DNA of 64,000 nt from Planctomycetota bacterium. Lineage in GTDB: Bacteria; Planctomycetota; J058; JAJDCQ01. Under the pieces are notes generated by a model. The model was given only the letters and a program-made list of their open reading frames with translations. It had not been told where the DNA came from and ran no database searches. Positions 53,547-61,818 of the stretch are shown piece by piece (position 1 is the first letter of the stretch; each line of letters opens with the position of its first letter). The stretch is from contig JAJDCQ010000246.1 in NCBI GenBank assembly GCA_029260755.1, positions 37,204-101,203 on the forward strand, read 5' to 3'. A program made the translations under genes and the position numbers.

Positions 53547-54818
53547 GTGCATCAGCCCCTCCGACCCAGCCCGCCGATCGCCCGCGACCGGCCCGATCGC
53601 GAAGAGGCCACGCGGGCCGCCCGCCGGGTCACCTGGCTCGGCGTGGTCGCGAACGGGCTCCTCAGCATCACGAAGGTCGTCGCTGGCATCCTCTCGGGCT
53701 CGAGCGCCCTGATCGCCGACGCCGCCCACAGCGTCTCCGATCTCGTGACCGACGGCGTCGTCCTCGTCAGCATCAAGATGGCGAGCGCCCCCGCGGACGC
53801 GGAGCACCCCTACGGGCACGGCCGCTTCGAGACGGTCGGGACGATCGTGCTCGCCGTGATGCTGCTCGGCACGGCGGCCGGCCTCGTCTGGGAGGCGATC
53901 TCCGAGCTCGGGCGCGAGTCGATCCCCGGCGCGATCGCGCTGTGGGCCGCCGGGCTGAGCATCGTGGTCAACGAGGGGCTCTACCAGGTGACCGTCCGGG
54001 TCGGCCGGCGGTACAACAGTCAGCTCATCATCGCGAACGCGTGGCACAGCCGGACCGACGCGATCTCGAGCGTCGCGGCCCTCGCCGGCATCGCGGGCGC
54101 CCGGCTAGGCTTCCCGATCCTCGACCCGGTCGCCGCGATCATCATCGCCGCCCTGATCGCCAAGGTCGCCGTCGGCCTCCTCATCGCCGCGGCCCGCGAG
54201 ATCACCGACACGGCCCTCGAGCGCGAGATGGTGGCCGAGATCGAGCGCGACCTGCCGGGCCTTCCGGGCGTCGTGAGCATCCACGAGCTCCGGGCGCGGC
54301 GGATGGGCCCGAGCGTCCTGATCGACCTCCACGTCCAGGTCGACGGAGGGACGACGGTGAGCGACGGGCACCAGGTCGCCGAGCGCGTGCGCCGGCATCT
54401 CCTCGAGCGCTGGCCGAACGTGAACGACGTCCTCGTTCACGTCGACCCCGAGCCCGACGACCCGAACGAGATCTTCGTCGCTCGTCCGCGCGAGGAGCTC
54501 GAGCCGGAGGTGCGCCGGGAGGCCAGCGGGGTCGAGGGCGTGCGGACGGTCACCCACGTCGCCATTCACTTCCTCGAGCGGCGGGTCGGCGTGAACGTGA
54601 ACATCGAGGTCGACGCGGAGCTCCGCGTGACCGAGGCGAGCGCGATCGGCCGGCTCGTCCGGACGGCCGTGCAGCGCGTCGACGGGGTCGACCACGCCGA
54701 CGTCCACCTCGAGCTCGACGACGCCGCCCACCGGGAGCTGCCCCCCGAGCTCTCCGGCCTCCGGCCGAGCCAGGAGCGGATCGCCGCCGAGGAGGCCAGC
54801 GGTGACCACGCTGGCTAG
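53547..54818 (+). CDS. cation diffusion facilitator (CDF) transporter with two tandem cytoplasmic domains
   Basis: 423 residues from GTG 53547. Six membrane helices carry the metal sites: ALIADAAHSVSDLVTD (H61-x3-D65) in helix 2 and ANAWHSRTDAISS (H-x3-D) in helix 5. CDF proteins exchange Zn2+, Mn2+, Fe2+ or Co2+ for protons. The usual single ferredoxin-like cytoplasmic domain (VSIHELRARRMGPSVLIDLH) is followed by a second similar one (VTHVAIHFLERRVGVNVNIE). The longer length fits this duplication. Its end overlaps the start of the HExxH protein gene by 17 bases. Confidence 0.88.
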   Translation: MHQPLRPSPPIARDRPDREEATRAARRVTWLGVVANGLLSITKVVAGILSGSSALIADAAHSVSDLVTDGVVLVSIKMASAPADAEHPYGHGRFETVGTIVLAVMLLGTAAGLVWEAISELGRESIPGAIALWAAGLSIVVNEGLYQVTVRVGRRYNSQLIIANAWHSRTDAISSVAALAGIAGARLGFPILDPVAAIIIAALIAKVAVGLLIAAAREITDTALEREMVAEIERDLPGLPGVVSIHELRARRMGPSVLIDLHVQVDGGTTVSDGHQVAERVRRHLLERWPNVNDVLVHVDPEPDDPNEIFVARPREELEPEVRREASGVEGVRTVTHVAIHFLERRVGVNVNIEVDAELRVTEASAIGRLVRTAVQRVDGVDHADVHLELDDAAHRELPPELSGLRPSQERIAAEEASGDHAG

Positions 54819-56043
54819 CCGGCGGTCGATCGCGCTCCTCGCGGCCAGAAGCCTCGCGGCCGGCATCGTCGCGACGACGCTCGTGAGTGCGCGGGCGGGC
54901 GACGACGACGCGGCGGCGGCGGCGGCGACGACCCGGTGGCGCGAGCTCCTCGACGCCCCGCTCGAGGCGGTCGTCCGTCGTGATCTCGGCTGGATCACAT
55001 CGGTCCGAGACGACGCGATCGCCGAGCTCGCCGACGAGGCGGCCCGGACCCGGATCGCGGAGCTCGTCGCGCAGCAGCGTGAGCGCCCCGTCCTCGAGGT
55101 CGATGTGCCGGTCGACCGGACGGTCGCCTACGAGGGCTACCGGCCCGGAAACGAGGCGACCGGCCTCGCCGCCGTCCACGCGCCCGGCGCGGACCTGAAG
55201 CGGCCCTACCACGTCTGGCGGTCGGGCCGCTGGAGCGTCCTCACGGCCACCGATGGGCGGCGCGAGCAGCTCTTCGTCGCGGCCGTCTTCCGGGCCGTCG
55301 CGATCCTGCGGGTCCGCTACCCCGCGATCCACGAGGCGCTGTTCGGCGAGCCGAGGGCGCCGGCGGCGCAGCTCGCCCGCATCCGCGCGCGGGCCCCGGA
55401 CAAGGCGGTTCACTTCATCAACCGGACCGTCCACCACGCGGTCATCCTCGACGGCGGCTTCGACGCCATCGCGAAGAGCCGCTACGAGCTCGGCTCGCGG
55501 CGGGCCGCGGATCCCGCGCGCGAGGGCGAAGCGGACGCGGCCCTCGCGGGGGTGGACATCTTCGACAACGTCGCCGTCACGTGGGTGAACCGGGCGGGGA
55601 TCGAGGGCTGGCGCGCCGAGAACATCTACGGCGAGGGGCCGCCGCTCCGGGCCTGGCTCCGCTATCTCCGCGACGGGCTCGTCGAGACGCTCGTCCACGA
55701 GGGGCTCCACCACCTCCTCCGGCGCGACAAGAACGTGCGCGAGCTCTTCTGGGCGATCGTCGAGACCGTCCCCGCCACGTTCGGCGGCAAGACGGCGAAG
55801 ACCTGCGAGGAGGCGTTCGTGGCGAACGTCAGCGCGGGGATCTTCGAGGAGGCGGGCGGGATCTCGAAGGAGGTGACGGGCTACTACCGCCGCCTCTTCC
55901 GGAGCCAGCACGTCGCCCGCCTCGGCCTCGACGCCGAGAGGCCGAGCGACCGGGCGATCGCGCTCCGAGCCATTCTGGAGCGGCGGACCGAGCGCGGCGC
56001 CGAGACGCTGGAAGACCTCCTCTCGTTCGACCCGACCGACTGA
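54802..56043 (+). CDS. secreted putative zinc metallopeptidase (HExxH)
   Basis: 413 residues from GTG 54802, preceded by GAGGAGG. An N-terminal signal peptide (ALLAARSLAAGIVATTLVS) directs export. The only strong motif is LVETLVHEGLHHLLRR: H299-E300-x2-H303 forms a zincin site, and EEAFVANVSAG about 35 residues later could supply the third ligand of a gluzincin. No known peptidase family is recognised over the full length. It may be translated with the CDF transporter gene it overlaps. Peptidase activity is inferred from the motif only. Confidence 0.6.
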   Translation: MTTLASRRSIALLAARSLAAGIVATTLVSARAGDDDAAAAAATTRWRELLDAPLEAVVRRDLGWITSVRDDAIAELADEAARTRIAELVAQQRERPVLEVDVPVDRTVAYEGYRPGNEATGLAAVHAPGADLKRPYHVWRSGRWSVLTATDGRREQLFVAAVFRAVAILRVRYPAIHEALFGEPRAPAAQLARIRARAPDKAVHFINRTVHHAVILDGGFDAIAKSRYELGSRRAADPAREGEADAALAGVDIFDNVAVTWVNRAGIEGWRAENIYGEGPPLRAWLRYLRDGLVETLVHEGLHHLLRRDKNVRELFWAIVETVPATFGGKTAKTCEEAFVANVSAGIFEEAGGISKEVTGYYRRLFRSQHVARLGLDAERPSDRAIALRAILERRTERGAETLEDLLSFDPTD

Positions 56044-56072
56044 CCGACAGCGAAGAGAGGCTGGAGAGCCCC

Positions 56073-56741
56073 ATGGCCCGCTCCGTCACCTGCACCGAGT
56101 GCCAGCACAGCTTCGAGACGACGTCGCCGCCGGGGCGGAGCGTCCCCTGCAAGAGCTGCGAGAAGCCGGTCCGCGTGCCGCTCCGGGCGGCCGCTCTCGA
56201 GGAGCGGACGATCGAGTGCCCGGGCTGCCGCGCCTCGTTTAGGACGTCGCTCGGACCGGGCAAGAAGGCGACCTGCAAGGGCTGCGGCGAGAAGGTGAGG
56301 ATCCCGCTGCCCGACGCCGAGGAGGTCGAGGAGAAGATCGTCGAGCGCATCCTCGCCAAGGACGAGGCGGCCGAGGCGGCGCTCCAGCGCGAAGGGCCGC
56401 GCGTGCGGCGGGAGTGCCCCGCCTGCGGCGAGCGCGTCATCGACGCGGGCGATGGACGGTGCTCGGTCTGCGACGCGGACATGGACGACGAGGCGATGCG
56501 GCAGCGCTACGGCGGCCGGTCCGCGTCGGGACGTCAGGGCTGGGCCGACGGAGTCGCCGACCAGTCGGCGGGCTTCAACGCCGGGCTCGGCGGCGGAATC
56601 GTGCTGATCGTGATCGGCGTCGTCACCGCTTTGATCGGTCTCAGCCAGGGCTGGATCATGCTCCTGCCGCTGATCCTGATCGTCGGCGGCCTCGGCTCGG
56701 TCAGCCGCGCGCTCTACGTGAAGAACCGACGGCGTCGCTGA
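56073..56741 (+). CDS. membrane protein with three zinc ribbons
   Basis: 222 residues from ATG 56073 (GGAGAG upstream). Three zinc-ribbon units are visible: CTECQHSFETT with CKSCEKPVRVP, CPGCRASFRTS with CKGCGEKVRIP, and CPACGERVIDA with CSVCDADM. The first two are similar to each other, indicating duplication. Two hydrophobic helices close the chain (GGIVLIVIGVVTALIGL and IMLLPLILIVGGLGSVS). Such ribbon-plus-membrane proteins are frequent in high-GC planctomycete-type genomes, but their role is unknown. A strong hairpin follows the stop. Confidence 0.78.
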   Translation: MARSVTCTECQHSFETTSPPGRSVPCKSCEKPVRVPLRAAALEERTIECPGCRASFRTSLGPGKKATCKGCGEKVRIPLPDAEEVEEKIVERILAKDEAAEAALQREGPRVRRECPACGERVIDAGDGRCSVCDADMDDEAMRQRYGGRSASGRQGWADGVADQSAGFNAGLGGGIVLIVIGVVTALIGLSQGWIMLLPLILIVGGLGSVSRALYVKNRRRR

Positions 56742-56758
56742 CCGTCGATCGGTACAGA

Positions 56759-56795
56759 GAAGCGGGGCAGGCGCCACGCGCGCCCACCCCGCTTC
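56759..56795. terminator. hairpin between convergent genes (likely bidirectional terminator)
   Basis: GAAGCGGGG-CA-GGCGC-CACGC-GCGCC-CA-CCCCGCTTC: two perfect stacked stems (9 and 5 bp) separated by a symmetrical CA/CA internal loop. It lies between the zinc-ribbon gene (plus) and the TraB-like lipoprotein gene (minus). There is no strong T tract on either side, so it may be a rho-assisted or bidirectional terminator. Confidence 0.6.
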
Positions 56796-56822
56796 GAGTG
56801 ACTTCGATCGACGAGCGGAAGG

Positions 56823-57980
56823 TTAGTAGAGGATCACCTTCTTCTTGCCCGTCTTCTTCGGCGACGCCGACGGGGTCATCGGGCGCGCGGGGGTGAGGAC
56901 CTCGGTCTCGAGGCCGCTTCCGTCCTCGGTCCCGGCGACCCAGCCCTTGCCGCGGCCGTTCATGGCCCAGGCGCGGAACCAGGTGGTCGTCTTCGCCTCG
57001 TAACCCCACTCGCGGAGCGCCTTCGCCATGCCCGGGCCGTGGCCGGCGCCCCAGAAGATCGCGATCGTCTGCGCCTTGCTGTGATCCTCCTTGGCGAGCC
57101 GCTCCTTCAGAGCGTTCATGACGTAGTCGTTGCGGTCGTCGATGACGAACTTCTTCATCTCCTCGCTCATGCCGCCGCCGCCGATCCCGGGGAGGCCGCC
57201 CGGCGGGATCGCGCCGCGAAGGGTCTTCGCCGCCCGCTCGGCCCGGTTCCGCATCGCCTTCGGGAGGGTGCCGTCCTGCTTGCGGTAGTGCTCGAAGAGC
57301 TCCTCGTCGGACATGCCGTCCATCTGCTGGAGCATCATGCCGGCCATGTTGTGCTTGAGGGCGTCCTCGGTGCGCACGCCGGCGGGGCCCTGCGTGAGCA
57401 TCTCCTTGAACGTGACGATCGGCCCGAGCATGGTCATCGCCTGCTGCATCTGGGCCGGGTTCATCTGCTGGTCCATCGGGTTGTCGCCCGGCTCGACGGT
57501 CACGTCGCAGTGGACGAAGTTCTCGGCGGTGTAGTCGATCCCGTCCTTCTGGAACCCGACGCCGAGGAGCCGACCCATGTTGCTGTAGAGCTCGGAGAGG
57601 GCGTTCGTCTGCTCCTTGGGAGCGTCCTCCTGACCGGCCATCTTGACGCCCTCGAAGAGGACGACGTCGGCCGTGTCGAGCGCGTCGCGCTGAACGGCCT
57701 TGTAGTACTCGATGTCACCGATGTGGATGACGCCGACGAAGCGGACCGTGATCTCGCTGCCGGGCTTCTTGAAGTCGATCGAGGCGATCTGGAGATCGCC
57801 GGCGACCGCGTTGTCCTTGTCGTCGGTGTAGCCGTCGTAGCGGATGAAGCCGCCCGCGCCGTAGGCGAACTTGGCCTCGGTGCCCGCGGTCTCGACCTCG
57901 TGGCGATACTTGACGGAGCAACCCGACGAGATGATCGCGCCGAGCGCGATCGCCAACGTCCCGAACAACCTGAGCGACAT
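56823..57980 (-). CDS. TraB/ChaN-like lipoprotein
   Basis: 385 residues from ATG 57980. The N-terminus is a lipoprotein signal peptide with lipobox SSGC (MSLRLFGTLAIALGAIISSG). The mature part has VRFVGVIHIGDIEYYKAVQR and ADVVLFEGVKM near the start, and TIAIFWGAGHGPGMAKALRE near the end. This matches the TraB/GumN/ChaN pattern of GxxH plus a Glu on the next strand and a late GAGH. A Met/Gln-rich helical segment fills the middle. The family is proposed to be metal- or haem-dependent hydrolases; the substrate is unknown. The C-terminus is basic. Confidence 0.65.
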   Translation of the reverse strand: MSLRLFGTLAIALGAIISSGCSVKYRHEVETAGTEAKFAYGAGGFIRYDGYTDDKDNAVAGDLQIASIDFKKPGSEITVRFVGVIHIGDIEYYKAVQRDALDTADVVLFEGVKMAGQEDAPKEQTNALSELYSNMGRLLGVGFQKDGIDYTAENFVHCDVTVEPGDNPMDQQMNPAQMQQAMTMLGPIVTFKEMLTQGPAGVRTEDALKHNMAGMMLQQMDGMSDEELFEHYRKQDGTLPKAMRNRAERAAKTLRGAIPPGGLPGIGGGGMSEEMKKFVIDDRNDYVMNALKERLAKEDHSKAQTIAIFWGAGHGPGMAKALREWGYEAKTTTWFRAWAMNGRGKGWVAGTEDGSGLETEVLTPARPMTPSASPKKTGKKKVILY

Positions 57981-58156
57981 CACGGGCCGAAGCACGGCAG
58001 CCTCCTGTGGGGGTCTTCCCTTCTCGGTCGCCGAGAGCCGCGGTGGGTGCGGCGCTCGACGCTTGTGTCTCCTGGTACGGGCTCGAGCGCGAAAACGTTG
58101 GCCCGGAAGACTCGAGTTCGGGATGAATTTGGATCGCTGCGCCACCGGAGAAGGAC

Positions 58157-58951
58157 TTACGACGACGACGACATCATCAGCGACAGGGCGCCGACCGTGT
58201 TGTTGATCGCGTGAACGGCGATCGCCGCCCAGATCGTCCCGGTCCGCTCGTAGGCGATGGAGAAGCAGAGCCCCATGAAGATGTAGAGGGGAAGGCTCGG
58301 CATGTTGAGGTGGATCAGGCCGAAGAAGAGGGCCGAGAGGGCGTGCCCGAGGACCGGATGGGTGCCCGTCCGCCAGGTCGCGAACAGGATCCGGCGGAAG
58401 ACGAGCTCCTCGCCGATCGGCGCGAGGAGCGCGATGCCGAGGAAGAAGAGGACCCCGCCCTGGGCGGCCGCCTGCTCGATGATCTCCTGCTCCTGCGGCT
58501 CCAGCCCGACCATCTCCATGAGCAGCGAGATGAGCTGCTGACCGCCGAAGCAGACGCCCGAGAGGACGACCACCCAGATGACGGTCGCGAGGGCGCCGCG
58601 CCGCTCGGGAGAGGGGGCGAGCCAGCCGACCGCGCCGAGGAGGCCGGTCATGACGAGGGCGCACGAGGCGCCCCACAGGACGACCCAGGGGATCAGCGGG
58701 ATGAAGCGGCGCTCGAACGTGGCCTGATCGAACTGTCCGCCCTCGTCGATCGCGATCCCGATCGCCGCCAGGATGCCCGGGGCGAGCTGCCCGACGAAGA
58801 AGAACGTGCCGAGGGCCATGAAGCCGAGGCCGAGCGCGAGGGGGGCGTGGCGCAGGGGCAGGCCCAGCGGGGGCGCGGGCGGGCCGGTGGGCGTCGGCTC
58901 GATCGACGGCTCGGGCGAGGGCTGGGCGGCGGTCTCGGCGGGTGGCTCCAC
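58157..58951 (-). CDS. CPBP family intramembrane glutamic endopeptidase
   Basis: 264 residues from GTG 58951 (CGGAGAG upstream). About seven membrane helices. The three CPBP (Abi/CAAX protease) motifs are intact: EE-x3-R in IGEELVFRRILF (E181, E182, R186), F-x3-H in SALFFGLIHLN (H214) and H-x3-N in IAVHAINNT (H247, N251). These build the catalytic site of Rce1-like proteases. Bacterial members process prenylated or bacteriocin-like substrates or take part in signalling; no substrate is evident here. The N-terminal ~30 residues are Pro/Glu-rich. The gene is divergent from the WD40 kinase gene. Confidence 0.87.
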   Translation of the reverse strand: MEPPAETAAQPSPEPSIEPTPTGPPAPPLGLPLRHAPLALGLGFMALGTFFFVGQLAPGILAAIGIAIDEGGQFDQATFERRFIPLIPWVVLWGASCALVMTGLLGAVGWLAPSPERRGALATVIWVVVLSGVCFGGQQLISLLMEMVGLEPQEQEIIEQAAAQGGVLFFLGIALLAPIGEELVFRRILFATWRTGTHPVLGHALSALFFGLIHLNMPSLPLYIFMGLCFSIAYERTGTIWAAIAVHAINNTVGALSLMMSSSS

Positions 58952-59030
58952 GGCGGCTCTCCGGGCCGCGAAGCTACCACGAGGGGCCGCACGTGGCGAA
59001 TCGGCCGAGGCGGCGCCAATGTAAGGATGG

Positions 59031-61811
59031 ATGGGCGAGCCCGAAACGACGATCGAACCCGAGTCGACGACCGAGCCCGACGGCGAGCCGCGACCCGAGG
59101 ACGCGGACGACGCGGACGACGCCAGCGGGTCTGACGAGGACGACGACGGATCGTCCGCCGACGGCGCGGGAAACGAGTCGGCCGGGCTGATCGCCGGGAT
59201 CGCGCAGGGTGGGATGCTCGTCGCGATCGACGCCGAGGCCACCGCGGCCGCGTCCGATCCGGGCGACTGCACCTGGCCCGACCTCTCCGCCGTCGCTCCG
59301 GCGAAGGCGGAGACCGAGCTGCCCGAGACCATCGGCCGGTTCGAGATCCTCGAGGAGATCGGCCGCGGCGGCGCGGGCGTCGTCTACAAGGCGCTCGACC
59401 CGACCTTGCGCCGCTACGTGGCGATCAAGGTCGTCCACGACACCCAGATCGAGGACGAGGAGGAGCGGTTCGCCCGCGAGGCGCGGCTCTGCGCGAAGCT
59501 CCGCCACCCGGGCATCGTCGTCGCGATCGAGGCCGGTCGCTTCGAGGGTCGGCTCTACTTCGTGATGGACTTCGTCATCGGCGAGAACCTCGAGAGCATC
59601 CTCGAGGCCGACGGGCTCCCGCCGCGTCAGCTCGCGATCGTCATCCGCGACGTCGCCCTCGCCCTCGATCACGCCCACGGCCTCGCGATCATCCACCGTG
59701 ACGTGAAGCCGCAGAACATCCTCATCGACGAGACCGGCAACGCGCGCCTGACCGACTTCGGCACCGCGCGAGAGATCGGCGCCGAGCAGATCACCATCGC
59801 GGGTCAGATGCTCGGGACGCCGGGGTACATGTCGCCCGAGCAGGCGCGGGGCGTCGACGTCGAGCCGCACCCGACGATCGACGTGTGGGGCCTCGGCGCG
59901 GTGCTCTACCGCGGCCTCGTCGGGCGGCCGCCGTTCGAGGGCGAGACGGCCCTCTCGGTGATGCACCGGGTGATCATGGATGACCCGATCGCGCCGCGGA
60001 AGGCGAAGCCGTCGATCAACGCCGACCTCGAGACGATCATCCTCCGCTGCCTCGAGAAGGACCCGGACAGGCGTTTCCCGACGGCCGCGGCGGTCGCCGA
60101 CGAGCTCGGGCGCTTCCTCGCGGGCGAGGCGATCTCGTCCCGCCCGCTCGGAGTCGCCGAGCGGGCGACCCGGTGGGTTCGCCGAAACCGGGCGCTCTCG
60201 GCCACCCTCGCCGCGAGCGCGGTGATCGTCGTCTTCCTTCTCCTCGCCGGCGTCGTCCTCGCCGTGAGCAGCCACCGCGAGGTCCGCAGCGCCCTCGGCG
60301 ACGCGCGGGCGGGGCGAGCGGAGGCGGAGCACGAGAGCGGCCGGGCGCGGTCCGCCGAGGACGCCGCCCGCGAGGCCGAACGGCAGGCCCGCCTCGCCCT
60401 CGAGGCCGCCCGCACCGCCGAGGGGCAGGCGCGCGAGGCCGAGAGCCAGGCGCGGACCGCCGAGGAGCGCGCCCTGGCCGAGGCGACGGCCGCATCCGAG
60501 GCACGGAGCGAGGCGGAGGCCGCCCGCGTGAAGGCCGAGGCCGAGAGCGAGCGGGCGAAGCGCGCCGAGGCGCACGCGCGCGACGAGGCGCGCCTGGCCG
60601 AGGAGGCGCGGACGGCGGCGTTCGGCCACCTCGCCCGCGCCCTCGGCGAGCGGGCGAGGCGGCTACTCGCCGAGGCGAGGACCGCGGAGGCGTGGGTGAC
60701 GCTCGCCCACATCCTCGAGCTCGCCGACGAGCCGGCGACCCGGGAGATGCTCGCCCGCGCGCGCGAGCGCGCGCCGAGACTCCGGCTATCGTCCGCCGCC
60801 CTGGGAACGGGAGGCGGCGCTCGGCTCGCCGAGTCGGCCGGAGGCGGAGCCGTCGTCATCCTCTCGGCCGGAGCGGCGCCGCGCCTCCTCGACGTGCCGA
60901 GCCTCGTCAGTCAGGACGGACCAGCGAGCGGCGCCTCCCCGGGCGCACCGCTGGCCGCGCGCTGGAACGGGCCCGAGCTCGTCGTCGCCTGCGCGAGCGG
61001 ACGCGTCGGTCGCTTCGCGATCACCGCGGCCCCGCCCGGCCAGGCGGCCGACGGCCTCGGCCTCGCGATCGCGTTCGGCGGGGCGCGCGAGGTCGCGCCG
61101 GCCGACAGCCCGTGCGCAGCCATCGGGGCCGCCGGCCGCCTCGTCGCGCACGGAGCCGGCAAGCGCGTCCTCGTCCGCGACGCGAGCTCGGGGCGGGTGC
61201 GACGGACGATCCAGGTGCACTCGGACGACGTCACGAGCATCGTGTTCGGGCCGCGCGGCCAGCTCCTCGCCTCCGGTGGGCGCGATGCGATGGTGCGACT
61301 CTGGAGCATCGCCCGCGGCGTGCCGACGGCGGCGCTCCGCGGACACGCGGCCCCGATCACATCGGTGACGTTCGACCCGAGCGGCAAGACGCTCGCGACC
61401 GCCGACGCGGCCGGAAGCATCCGACTGTGGGAGGCCGCCACGGGGAAGGCGGGCGGCGCCTTCTCATCCCGCGGCGACGGCGAGATCACCGCGCTCGGGT
61501 TCGGAAGACAGGGACGCCGACTCGTCGTGGGAACCGCGACGGGTCGCCTCGAGCTCTGGGACGCCGCGAACGCCGACCGGATCGCCGTCCTCCCCGGTGA
61601 TGGTCGCCCGGTCGCCGACGTCGCCCTCATCGAGGGTGACGTGGTCGCCGTCGGTCCCGACGGCGCCGTCCGGGTCTTCTCGATCGGAGACCCCGACCGA
61701 GGGGGCCTCGACCCGGCGACCGCGCAGGTCGCCGATCTCGTCGAGGAGGCCCGGCGCGCGACGGGCCTCCGCCTCGACGAGAGCTACACGCTCGTCCCCG
61801 CGCGCCGGTGA
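59031..61811 (+). CDS. receptor Ser/Thr protein kinase with coiled coil and WD40 repeats
   Basis: 926 residues from ATG 59031 (AAGGA upstream). An acidic, disordered N-terminus (~1-100) precedes the kinase (~103-375): GRGGAGVV, VAIKVVHD, HRDVKPQN, LTDFGTARE, GTPGYMSPEQ. A membrane helix lies at ~390-420, then a ~150-residue Ala/Glu/Arg-rich coiled coil, and a beta-propeller-like C-terminus with three clear WD40 repeats (VTSIVFGPRGQLLASGG with MVRLWS; ITSVTFDPSGKTLATADAAG with IRLWEAA; ITALGFGRQGRRLVV with LELWDAA) plus weaker blades before and after. Kinase-WD40 fusions are typical of Planctomycetota. The next gene starts eight bases downstream. Confidence 0.9.
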   Translation: MGEPETTIEPESTTEPDGEPRPEDADDADDASGSDEDDDGSSADGAGNESAGLIAGIAQGGMLVAIDAEATAAASDPGDCTWPDLSAVAPAKAETELPETIGRFEILEEIGRGGAGVVYKALDPTLRRYVAIKVVHDTQIEDEEERFAREARLCAKLRHPGIVVAIEAGRFEGRLYFVMDFVIGENLESILEADGLPPRQLAIVIRDVALALDHAHGLAIIHRDVKPQNILIDETGNARLTDFGTAREIGAEQITIAGQMLGTPGYMSPEQARGVDVEPHPTIDVWGLGAVLYRGLVGRPPFEGETALSVMHRVIMDDPIAPRKAKPSINADLETIILRCLEKDPDRRFPTAAAVADELGRFLAGEAISSRPLGVAERATRWVRRNRALSATLAASAVIVVFLLLAGVVLAVSSHREVRSALGDARAGRAEAEHESGRARSAEDAAREAERQARLALEAARTAEGQAREAESQARTAEERALAEATAASEARSEAEAARVKAEAESERAKRAEAHARDEARLAEEARTAAFGHLARALGERARRLLAEARTAEAWVTLAHILELADEPATREMLARARERAPRLRLSSAALGTGGGARLAESAGGGAVVILSAGAAPRLLDVPSLVSQDGPASGASPGAPLAARWNGPELVVACASGRVGRFAITAAPPGQAADGLGLAIAFGGAREVAPADSPCAAIGAAGRLVAHGAGKRVLVRDASSGRVRRTIQVHSDDVTSIVFGPRGQLLASGGRDAMVRLWSIARGVPTAALRGHAAPITSVTFDPSGKTLATADAAGSIRLWEAATGKAGGAFSSRGDGEITALGFGRQGRRLVVGTATGRLELWDAANADRIAVLPGDGRPVADVALIEGDVVAVGPDGAVRVFSIGDPDRGGLDPATAQVADLVEEARRATGLRLDESYTLVPARR

Positions 61812-61818
61812 TGCTCCC

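Noticed and set aside
56823..58676. 617-codon frame as one protein
   Set aside because: Only the part from ATG 57980 carries a lipoprotein signal and TraB-like motifs; the upstream part is antisense to nothing conserved and overlaps the CPBP gene in another frame.
58952..59332. N-terminal Ser-rich extension of the CPBP protease
   Set aside because: It is antisense to the acidic N-terminus of the WD40 kinase; GTG 58951 has a proper ribosome site.
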